The position numbers and the translations under genes are program-made. The notes beneath the pieces were generated by a model, which saw only the letters and a list, made by a program, of their open reading frames with translations, was not told the DNA's origin and did no database searches. From the NCBI GenBank assembly GCA_949744025.1, contig CATJWA010000269.1, positions 1 through 11,629 on the forward strand: a stretch of DNA of 11,629 nt, in the 5' to 3' direction. How positions within the stretch are numbered: the stretch's first letter is position 1; each line of letters starts with the position of its first letter. Below are positions 1 to 5,840 of this stretch, piece by piece. This DNA is from an uncultured Eubacteriales bacterium. GTDB taxonomy: Bacteria; Bacillota; Clostridia; Oscillospirales; Oscillospiraceae.

Positions 1-140
1 GCAAAGGCCGCGGCTGCGGCCGCGGCCGCGGCGAGCAGCACCGTACACGCGGCAACGCGGTGGAGCAGGCGCCTGTCCCGTGTCAGGAAAGCGGCTATTC
101 CGCCGGCAAGGCAGACGGCTGGCGGCAGTAAAACTGTCAA
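1..140 (-). CDS. Second NuoL/NuoM/MrpD-like antiporter subunit, N-terminus only (runs off left edge)
   Basis: Reading leftwards from a TTG at 140-138 there is an open frame of 46 codons to the window edge. The TTG is preceded, at 5-base spacing, by a strong purine-rich ribosome binding site (positions 156-146) that overlaps the end of mrpD. The same frame has a TGA just upstream and no ATG or GTG, so TTG is the only sensible start. The product begins with a hydrophobic segment (residues 2-19), a short basic loop (TRDRRLLHR, 20-28), then a second hydrophobic segment made largely of nine consecutive alanines (37-45). This helix-basic loop-helix start is usual for proton-pumping subunits of the NuoL/M/N, MrpA and MrpD families. 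The gene follows mrpD by 16 bases in the same operon, where second MrpD/NuoL-like genes are common. Family assignment rests on context and topology, since the conserved region lies outside the window. Confidence 0.6.
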   Translation of the reverse strand, partial: MTVLLPPAVCLAGGIAAFLTRDRRLLHRVAACTVLLAAAAAAAAAF

Positions 141-156
141 TATAGCTCCCCCTTCC

Positions 157-1641
157 TCACATCAGCTCGAGCCCGCGGGTAATAAGCTCCGTCGCAGGCT
201 GAAAGAATATTCCGAAAATCAGCACCCCCGCGATGAGCGCAACCGCCCCCGCGTTAAAGGCCCTGTCCCTTTCAAGGCGCACGCGCTCCCTCGCCGGACG
301 CCATATGGCAATCATCGCGGGTATATAGTACATGGCGTTTAGAATCGACGAGACCGCCAGCACTATCAAAACCACGTTCGTGGACATTTTTCCGTCAGAG
401 ATTGAGGCCGAGGCCAGTCCCAGCTTGGCCGTGAAGCCCGCCAAAAGCGGCACTCCAATCATAGACAGCGCCCCAATCCCAAAGCCTATTCCCGCCAGGG
501 GAGCGCTCCACGCGCTGCCGCGCAGGGCGGACAGCTCCTTTTCGTGCCCCGCGGCGCAGGACAGGCGTCCCACGCTGATAAACAGCAGGGGCTTTGTAAA
601 CGCGTGGGCGAGAATCTGGAAAATCGCCGCGGCAAGTCCCGCCTCGGTGCAAAGTCCTATACCCATAAAGACATAGCCCAGCTGCGCCACCGAGGAATAT
701 GCCAACATCCGCTTGGCGTGGTACTCGCGCAGGGCGTACAGCGAGCCGGCTATCATCCCCAGAAAGCCGAGCAGCAGCACCGGCGTGCCGAGTCCGAGCT
801 CATGCACCGCCTCCAGAGAAAACACGCGCGTGAACATGGTTATCAGCAGCACGGCGTAGCCCTTGAGCACCAGGCCCGAGAGCACTGCGCTTGAGGTTGT
901 CGTGGCGCTGCCATGGGCGTCCGGCAGCCAGCGGTGGAAGGGGAACATCGCGCTTTTTATTCCCAGCCCCGCCGTTATCATAGCCGCGGACGCCGCCAGC
1001 GGCAGGCGGTAGCTGCCCGCATCCATAAGCTCCGAGAGCCGCGCGCTGAGCTGAGGCATGAGCAGATGGCCCGACAGCGCGTAGAGCAGAACAATTCCGA
1101 ACAGGAACAGTCCCGAGCCGAGCAGGCTCATGAACAGGTAGCGTATCGTGGCCATAAGCGTGGAGCCGCTGTCCTTGATTACCACCAGCGCGCAGGCGGC
1201 TATGGTGCTTATCTCAATGAACACATAGGCCGTGAAAATATCGTTTGTAAAGGTCAGCACCAGCAGCGAGGCCAGCACCATATTGAGCATCACGCAGGCA
1301 AGGCCCATCTTTTTGCCGTCCACGTCATGGAACATGTCGCTCCGTCCGCCGAGCATGGACAGCGCCAGCACCGACGAAAAGCACATTGCCAGCAGCGCCT
1401 GCATCGGGCCAAAGCGTATCTCGTTGCCCAGGGGCGCGGGAAATTTACCCATGGAAAACGCCACGGCCTCGTCCGCGCGCGTTATGTACACAAGCAGCAC
1501 CGCGCTCATAACAGCCGAGAGCACGGCCGCGCCCAGAGTGGCATACCAGCTCAGCCGCGCGCTTTTCGCCGCCGAGAGCAGTATCGCCGTAATCATGCAC
1601 AGAAAAACGCAGAAAAACGGAAGGTTGTACACAAACGGCAT
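157..1641 (-). CDS. mrpD: Mrp-type Na+/H+ antiporter subunit D (NuoL/M/N-like)
   Basis: A 494-residue polytopic membrane protein, the usual MrpD length, carrying a proton-conducting Proton_antipo_M domain (about residues 125-430). It is a core antiporter subunit of the Mrp complex, exchanging cytoplasmic Na+ for H+ in the cytoplasmic membrane. Residues typical of the proton path are visible: Glu143 in the fifth helix (VFIEIS), Lys229 in the broken seventh helix (GIKSAMFPFHRWLPDAH), Lys260, His346 and Lys350 (LAHAFTKPLLF), and Lys405 (GFTAKLGL). Glu143 and Lys229 match the Glu and Lys reported as essential in Bacillus MrpD. The ATG at 1641 follows an AGAAGG-like binding site; only one base separates it from the mrpC stop, implying coupled translation. 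MrpD and NuoN/M are hard to separate from sequence alone; the neighbouring mrpB, C, E, F and G genes settle this as the Mrp type. Confidence 0.93.
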   Translation of the reverse strand: MPFVYNLPFFCVFLCMITAILLSAAKSARLSWYATLGAAVLSAVMSAVLLVYITRADEAVAFSMGKFPAPLGNEIRFGPMQALLAMCFSSVLALSMLGGRSDMFHDVDGKKMGLACVMLNMVLASLLVLTFTNDIFTAYVFIEISTIAACALVVIKDSGSTLMATIRYLFMSLLGSGLFLFGIVLLYALSGHLLMPQLSARLSELMDAGSYRLPLAASAAMITAGLGIKSAMFPFHRWLPDAHGSATTTSSAVLSGLVLKGYAVLLITMFTRVFSLEAVHELGLGTPVLLLGFLGMIAGSLYALREYHAKRMLAYSSVAQLGYVFMGIGLCTEAGLAAAIFQILAHAFTKPLLFISVGRLSCAAGHEKELSALRGSAWSAPLAGIGFGIGALSMIGVPLLAGFTAKLGLASASISDGKMSTNVVLIVLAVSSILNAMYYIPAMIAIWRPARERVRLERDRAFNAGAVALIAGVLIFGIFFQPATELITRGLELM

Positions 1642-1642
1642 C

Positions 1643-2026
1643 TCACACCTTCTCTTTCTTCGTCAGCTTGAGCAGCTCGCCGAGCTCCACGGTGCCGTAT
1701 CGGGCGTAAATGCGCTGGATAAGCGCCAGCGAGAAGGCCGACACGCTCACCGAAACCACTATTCCCGTGAGCACAAGTCCCGCCGGTATGGGGTTTACGT
1801 AGCGGGACACGTCCGCTCCGCCGTCGGTCAGCACCGCAGCCACACGTCCCTCCACAAAGCCGCGCGAGGCCAGCATCAGAAAGGTCGCCGAGTCCATGAT
1901 ATTGAAGGCCACAACCTTTTTTATCAGGTTCGGCTGCAAAAGCATGTTGGCAAGGCCAATCACAAACAGGAGCACCGCCGTCACGGCGTAACGGTTGTCA
2001 ATTATCGCGTTTATCAAGCCCGTCAT
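1643..2026 (-). CDS. mrpC: Mrp-type Na+/H+ antiporter subunit C (NuoK-like)
   Basis: A small membrane protein of 127 residues from ATG 2026 (128 if the GTG at 2029 is used), matching the MrpC/NuoK family (Oxidored_q2). Three membrane helices are seen. The third is preceded by NPIPAGLVLTGIV, which corresponds to the family signature DPLPQALVLTAIVI at the start of the last helix. MrpC is a small core subunit packed against MrpD. An AAAGGAG binding site lies at 2040-2034; its spacing suits the ATG (7 bases after AGGAG) better than the GTG (4 bases). The ATG overlaps the mrpB TGA by one base (TGATG). The C-terminal 25 or so residues are hydrophilic and charged (ending LTKKEKV), as expected for a cytoplasmic tail. 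Confidence 0.9.
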   Translation of the reverse strand: MTGLINAIIDNRYAVTAVLLFVIGLANMLLQPNLIKKVVAFNIMDSATFLMLASRGFVEGRVAAVLTDGGADVSRYVNPIPAGLVLTGIVVSVSVSAFSLALIQRIYARYGTVELGELLKLTKKEKV

Positions 2027-2862
2027 CACAGCTCTCCTTTCGTGTAGAACGAGTAGAAGCCGTACATCGTGCTCATGACAACCAGTCCCACGGCGATGTC
2101 CACCACCAGCACTATGTAGCGCGACAGCTCGCTTTCTATCCCGTTTGCGCCCAGGAAGATGTAGCAGCCGAACATCAGCGCATACACCATAAGTCCCGTT
2201 ATTCGCACCAGATTATATATTCTTCTGCTGAAAAAGCGGCTCACCGCCCCGTCGCCGAAGGCCAGAGCGAAAATTATCAGCGCCGCGCCCAGCACAGAGC
2301 CGCCGGAGAAGCCGCCGCCCGGCGAGGTGTGGCCGCTGAACAGCACGCACAGGCCGAAGCACAGAACGCACGGCACCAGCACGCGGCACACGCGCGAGAG
2401 TATCACGTCCTGTCCGCCGAAGTCCGTTTTCTGCTTTTTCTCCGCGCCGGTGCTCCACAAAAGCTGCATCACGCAGCAAACCGCAAGGAACAGCACGCAG
2501 GACTCGCCGAAGGTGTCAAAGCCGCGGTAGTTGAGTATCATGCCGGCAATGACGTTTTCCGCGCCCGTCTCGTGCTCGGCCTGACCGACGTAGTGCTCGG
2601 AAACCTCGTTTACGGTGGGGTTTTCCTCCGAGCCAAAGCCCGGCAGCGCCGCGGCTACGGCCAGCAGCGTACACACCAGCAGCAGGCACACAAGCAGGCA
2701 CAGCAGAGCGTACACCTTTGAAAAAGCGCTCAGGCTCCTGCTGTCCGACATGCTGTGATGTCTCCCGCGCTCATGCCTTTCAGGCCGCGCGTCGTGCAGG
2801 GTGCTCAGCGGAAAGTCCAGCTCGCCGTCCACCCAGTCGTTGAAGCGGGAAAGCTTCTTCAT
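2026..2862 (-). CDS. mrpB: MbhE-MrpB fusion subunit of Mrp-type Na+/H+ antiporter
   Basis: A 278-residue protein joining two Mrp modules. Residues about 45-135 match MbhE, the last part of MrpA: one helix, then LPGFGS and the extracytoplasmic ETGAENVIAGMILNYRG with FDTFGE leading into the next helix. Residues about 150-275 match the MnhB/MrpB domain, with its signature SGHTSPGGGFSGG at 176-188. In classical Bacillus operons these modules sit in separate proteins (MrpA C-terminus and MrpB). The first 45 or so residues are hydrophilic and rich in Arg and His (RPERHERGRHH), probably a cytoplasmic extension. The ATG at 2862 overlaps the stop of the previous gene (ATGA) and has a GGGGGG-type binding site. 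An internal ATG at 2751 would remove the extension but has no well-placed binding site, so I keep 2862. The domain assignment is firm; the role of the N-terminal extension is unknown. Confidence 0.9.
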   Translation of the reverse strand: MKKLSRFNDWVDGELDFPLSTLHDARPERHERGRHHSMSDSRSLSAFSKVYALLCLLVCLLLVCTLLAVAAALPGFGSEENPTVNEVSEHYVGQAEHETGAENVIAGMILNYRGFDTFGESCVLFLAVCCVMQLLWSTGAEKKQKTDFGGQDVILSRVCRVLVPCVLCFGLCVLFSGHTSPGGGFSGGSVLGAALIIFALAFGDGAVSRFFSRRIYNLVRITGLMVYALMFGCYIFLGANGIESELSRYIVLVVDIAVGLVVMSTMYGFYSFYTKGEL

Positions 2863-3110
2863 TCGTCCCGCCCCCCTTTAAGCTGCTTCACCTTGTACAG
2901 CGTGAGGATGAACAGCACCCCCGTCACGCCCGCGCCTACCGCCGCCTCGGTTATCGCCAAATCCGGCGCCTGAAGCAGCATCCACAGCAGCGCCATGGTA
3001 AGGCCGAAGGCCGTGTAGACTATCACCGTGCCCAGCAGCCGCTTTTGCAGCGGCGCGGCAATGGCGGTTATTATCAGGATGATAAGAAGAACCGATTCAA
3101 GAATTTTCAT
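2859..3110 (-). CDS. MbhD-like subunit (DUF4040), equivalent to a C-terminal piece of MrpA
   Basis: An 83-residue membrane protein with three hydrophobic helices, starting MKILESVLLIIL. It carries the MbhD/DUF4040 signature QAPDLAITEAAVGAGVTGVLF (residues 48-68), where the family usually reads QAPDVALTEAAVGAG. This module forms the region after the NuoL-like domain in Bacillus MrpA and is a separate subunit (MbhD) in the membrane-bound hydrogenases of Thermococcales. The conserved Glu in the signature is thought to lie on the ion path between the MrpA and MrpD-like units. The same frame is open much further upstream, to 3461, but that stretch is Arg-rich, lacks family similarity and overlaps mrpG completely. 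The start at 3110 overlaps the mrpG stop as ATGA and gives the correct family length. Confidence 0.9.
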   Translation of the reverse strand: MKILESVLLIILIITAIAAPLQKRLLGTVIVYTAFGLTMALLWMLLQAPDLAITEAAVGAGVTGVLFILTLYKVKQLKGGRDE

Positions 3111-3424
3111 CGCCTGTCCTCCTGTGTGTACTCGCCGCCGGCGTGTTCGTTGGAGCGCACCTCGCCTCCCGCGATAAGGTGCGTGGCGGCCGGTCCCGTC
3201 AGGAACATAAACGCCAGTATCAGCACAAGCTTCAGCGACGCCATGCTCCAGCCGCGCAGCACTATCGTTCCGGCAACAATGAGCATAATGCCCAGCGTGT
3301 CTCCCATGGCGGCCGCGTGCATACGGTTGAGCACGTATTTGAACCTGTACAGGCCCAGTATCTCGGAGAAAAACACGAAAAGCGCCAGCGCGTAAAGCAG
3401 GCCGGCTATGGCAGGACGTATCAT
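3107..3424 (-). CDS. mrpG: Mrp-type Na+/H+ antiporter subunit G
   Basis: A 105-residue membrane protein of the MnhG/MrpG/PhaG family with three helices. The family pattern LGLYRFKYVLNRMHAAAMGDTLGIMLIVAG is seen at about residues 23-52; MrpG proteins typically have R-x-x-x-x-x-x-R-(L/M)-H-A-x-x-x-x-D-T-L-G here. The tail (after residue 85) is hydrophilic. MrpG is a small accessory subunit needed for assembly and activity of the whole Mrp complex. The chosen ATG (3424) overlaps the mrpF TGA in an ATGA, with GAGG just upstream. The frame stays open to 3751, but that extension is out-of-frame mrpF sequence and shows no family features. The gene's own stop is shared with the following start as another ATGA, part of a chain of translationally coupled genes. 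Confidence 0.92.
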   Translation of the reverse strand: MIRPAIAGLLYALALFVFFSEILGLYRFKYVLNRMHAAAMGDTLGIMLIVAGTIVLRGWSMASLKLVLILAFMFLTGPAATHLIAGGEVRSNEHAGGEYTQEDRR

Positions 3425-3708
3425 TCCCTCTCCTCCTTTTCCCCGGCGCGCGCCCTGACAAGGCGCATGAGCAACACGTTGGCCGTAAAGCCCAGCAGCG
3501 CGTAGATAAGCGCCACGTCTATGAGGTAGTCGGCCTGAAGATAGCGTGAGAGCAGGCATATGCAGGCCGTCACCATAGTGTTGGCCGCGCCAACCGCCAC
3601 GACCCTGTCTGTAAAGCGCGGCCCGAGTATTGCCCTCACCACGGCCGCGAGGATAAGCGCGGCGAGGACCAGCAGCGCGGCGAGCAGTATCGTCTTTTCC
3701 GCAGTCAT
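3421..3708 (-). CDS. mrpF: Mrp-type Na+/H+ antiporter subunit F
   Basis: A 95-residue membrane protein of the MnhF/MrpF/PhaF family. Three helices are predicted. Family signatures are GPRFTDRVVAVGAANTM (residues 29-45) and YLIDVALIYALLGF (61-74); the latter holds the buried Asp conserved in MrpF (usually DIALVYALLSF). The C-terminus is short and charged (RARAGEKEERE). MrpF is a small subunit required for Mrp antiport. The ATG at 3708 overlaps the mrpE stop by ATGA and has a GGAG-type binding site in the 3' end of mrpE. The length is normal for the family. Confidence 0.93.
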   Translation of the reverse strand: MTAEKTILLAALLVLAALILAAVVRAILGPRFTDRVVAVGAANTMVTACICLLSRYLQADYLIDVALIYALLGFTANVLLMRLVRARAGEKEERE

Positions 3709-4157
3709 GCCTCCAGCTCCTTTGCTTTTTCAATGAAAGCGCAGCTCTCAATTCCCACGTTCATCGAGCGGTCGAGCGCGTGCACGCACAGCTCGTCCCC
3801 CTCAAGCTCCACCGTTATTGTGCCGGGGGTCAGCGTTATGGAGTTTGCCACCAGCACCCGGGCCGTATCCGTTTTCAGTCCGGCGTTAAAGCGCACAAGC
3901 TGCGGCTCCGGCTCCTTTTTCCGGTAAATAAGCCTTATAACCGCCAGATTGGCCTTTACTATTTCCCCGAGCAGGAACAGCCCGTAGCCGAGAGCGCGGC
4001 CTCCTTTTTTCAGACCGGCGAGCGTCCGCGCGCCGCTGTAGCCCATGAATTTCGACGCAAAGAGCGTTATAAGCGCGCTGACCACAGCGCCGAGCACGAG
4101 ATTCGTCACGCTCACGCCGCCGAATATAAGCCAGAGTATAAGCAGGGCAATAAACAT
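3705..4157 (-). CDS. mrpE: Mrp-type Na+/H+ antiporter subunit E
   Basis: A 150-residue protein of the MnhE/MrpE family: two N-terminal hydrophobic helices (starting MFIALLILWLIFGG), a basic amphipathic stretch with FLLGEIVKANLAVIRLIY, then a soluble cytoplasmic domain containing LVANSITLTPGTITVELEGDELCVHAL. The NSITLTPGT sequence is the strongest mark of the family. I start it at ATG 4157, which follows an AGGAAGGCGG binding site and gives the family's N-terminus. The frame is open to 4235, but that extra part is basic, lies inside the end of the NhaC gene and is not seen in MrpE proteins. The gene begins 14 bases after the nhaC stop and is first of the mrp block, as in the Mbh-type order. 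Confidence 0.92.
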   Translation of the reverse strand: MFIALLILWLIFGGVSVTNLVLGAVVSALITLFASKFMGYSGARTLAGLKKGGRALGYGLFLLGEIVKANLAVIRLIYRKKEPEPQLVRFNAGLKTDTARVLVANSITLTPGTITVELEGDELCVHALDRSMNVGIESCAFIEKAKELEA

Positions 4158-4171
4158 TTTTTTCCGCCTTC

Positions 4172-5731
4172 CTATTTTCCGCTTCTTCCCCTTCGCCGGG
4201 CCGAGCCGGCGAACACTGCCGCAGTCGTCAGGCACACGCCGAAGGCAAGGCCGGCAAGCGCGCTTGCCGTTATTCCCGCCGCGGCAAAGGCCAGTGCAGA
4301 GACTACGGCAACTATTATAGCATAAATTATCTGACTTGTCACATGGTCAATATGACGGCAGCCCGCGCCGGAGGAGGAGAGCACCGTCGTATCCGAAACC
4401 GGCGAGCAGTGGTCGCCGAAAACGGTGCCCGAGAGCGTCGCCCCAATCACGGCGTAGACATACTCCGGGTCTATCGCAGCGCATATTGCTATGGAGGTCG
4501 GCAGCATTATCGTCATGGCGCCCCAGGACGCGCCCGTTGTAAAGGCTATGACGGCCGATATCAGAAATATCACCGCCGGCATCAGCCAGGCCGGAAGCCA
4601 GCCGCCGACCGCCGCGGCGACATAGCGCCCCGTGCCCAGCGCCCCGTCTCCGAGCACCACGGAAAAGGTCCAGGACAAAATAAGAATGCACATTGCCGAG
4701 ACCATGCTCCTTATACCCTGCTGAAAGGCCTTGTCAAACTGCTTGAGCGTCATTTTCCCGCTCACGACAAACATGATAAAGCTCAGCAGCAGCGTGCATA
4801 CAGCCGCATAAACCAGCGCGAGCATGGTGTCGCAGCGCATGAACGCCTCCGTCAGCGCCGCGCCGGAAAGGATTCCGCCGTCTATGACCATAAACGCGAG
4901 CGACAGCACAACGAGCGCTGCGATAATCGCTATAAGGTCGCGCGCGGTGCCACGCCGTCCGTCGGCCATGCTGTCAATCACGCTTTCGTTGACGTCTATG
5001 TATATGGAGACATCCTCGCCCGTTTCCTCCAGCGTCCGCTCAAAGGCGGCCATGGGCCCGATGTCAAATTTTTTCACAATCACAAGAAATACCATCAGCA
5101 GCGTCAGCCAGGCGTAGTAGTTGTAAAGGCAGGAGCGCAGGAAAACGCTCATGCCGCCGGTTGCGAAGCCGTTGGCCGCCATGGCCGGAGCAATAAGGGA
5201 AATAACCGTCGCCACCCAGCTTGAAATAGGCACAAGCACCGTCACCGGCGCGGAGGTCGAGTCGATGATATAGGCCAGCTTGGCGCGGGAAATTTTGAAT
5301 TTATCGGTTATGGGCACCATCACGTTGCCCACGGTTATGGCGTTGAAATAGTCGTCTATGAAAATCACGCAGCCGAGCAGCAGCGTCATAAGCTGCGCGT
5401 GGGTGCGGCTGCGTATCCGGCGCACGGCCAGGGCGGAGAAAGCCCCCGCGCAGCCGGAAACCGTCAGCACGGCGATAAGCCCGCCCAGCAGGGCCAGAAA
5501 AATAAGCAGGTGCATATTGTCCCCGTCGCACAGCACGTCCGTCATAAGGCGCACGCCCTCCGGAATAAGCCCCGTGAGCGCTCCCGCTATGCCGGAGGTC
5601 ACGCTCAAATACAGGAAAAGCCCGAAGCTCACGCCCACAACGAGGGACAGCAGTACGTTTTTCGTGATAATCGCCAGCGCCACAACCGCCATAGGCGGTA
5701 TAACGGAGAGAAAACCTATTGATTCTTCCAA
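4172..5731 (-). CDS. nhaC: NhaC-family Na+/H+ antiporter
   Basis: A membrane protein of about 519 residues belonging to the Na+/H+ antiporter NhaC family (ion transporter superfamily, PF03553-type), with roughly a dozen hydrophobic segments. Family landmarks are FIDDYFNAITVGNVMVPITD (from about residue 124), the following DSTSAPVTVLVPISSW, FTTGASWGAMTIMLPTS, and near the C-terminus GDHCSPVSDTTVLSSSGAGC (about 439-458). A hydrophilic, acidic loop lies at about 229-264. Such proteins exchange Na+ for H+; some relatives exchange malate and lactate, so the substrate is not certain. The start is debatable. An in-frame ATG at 5794 lies only five bases after a strong hairpin and has no binding site. 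TTG 5731 has GGGGAG nine bases upstream and gives the family-like start MEESIGFLSVIPP. The gene ends 14 bases before mrpE, so it is very probably co-transcribed with the mrp genes. Confidence 0.9.
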   Translation of the reverse strand: MEESIGFLSVIPPMAVVALAIITKNVLLSLVVGVSFGLFLYLSVTSGIAGALTGLIPEGVRLMTDVLCDGDNMHLLIFLALLGGLIAVLTVSGCAGAFSALAVRRIRSRTHAQLMTLLLGCVIFIDDYFNAITVGNVMVPITDKFKISRAKLAYIIDSTSAPVTVLVPISSWVATVISLIAPAMAANGFATGGMSVFLRSCLYNYYAWLTLLMVFLVIVKKFDIGPMAAFERTLEETGEDVSIYIDVNESVIDSMADGRRGTARDLIAIIAALVVLSLAFMVIDGGILSGAALTEAFMRCDTMLALVYAAVCTLLLSFIMFVVSGKMTLKQFDKAFQQGIRSMVSAMCILILSWTFSVVLGDGALGTGRYVAAAVGGWLPAWLMPAVIFLISAVIAFTTGASWGAMTIMLPTSIAICAAIDPEYVYAVIGATLSGTVFGDHCSPVSDTTVLSSSGAGCRHIDHVTSQIIYAIIVAVVSALAFAAAGITASALAGLAFGVCLTTAAVFAGSARRRGRSGK

Positions 5732-5740
5732 AGCAACCCA

Positions 5741-5746
5741 CTCCCC
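5741..5746 (-). promoter_or_regulatory. Ribosome binding site deciding the TTG start of nhaC
   Basis: GGGGAG on the minus strand, nine bases before TTG 5731. It is the only good Shine-Dalgarno sequence near the beginning of the frame and argues against the ATG at 5794. Confidence 0.55.
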
Positions 5747-5799
5747 AAATTCAGCGGCCCGAAGCCGGTCACAAGCCTGACCCTGCCATACCATGAAAC

Positions 5800-5824
5800 G
5801 CGCCGGCGGCCGAGCCGCCGGCGC
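5800..5824 (-). terminator. Perfect GC hairpin after the amidohydrolase gene, weak or non-canonical terminator
   Basis: An 11-base-pair perfect inverted repeat (GCGCCGGCGGC, loop of three, GCCGCCGGCGC) begins 16 bases after the amidohydrolase stop. It is very stable and well placed for an intrinsic terminator. On the minus strand, however, it is followed by GTTTCATGG, with only three T residues, so termination may be partial and read-through to nhaC and the mrp genes is possible. Confidence 0.6.
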
Positions 5825-5840
5825 TTATACTGAGATTATT

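Noticed and set aside
913..2047. Overlapping plus-strand open frames opposite mrpC and mrpD.
   Set aside because: Arg/His/Gln-rich shadows of membrane-protein genes with no family similarity.
4343..5224. A 293-codon plus-strand frame opposite nhaC, rich in Arg, His and Gln.
   Set aside because: Antisense shadow; no ribosome binding site or recognisable domain, while the minus strand encodes a clear NhaC protein.
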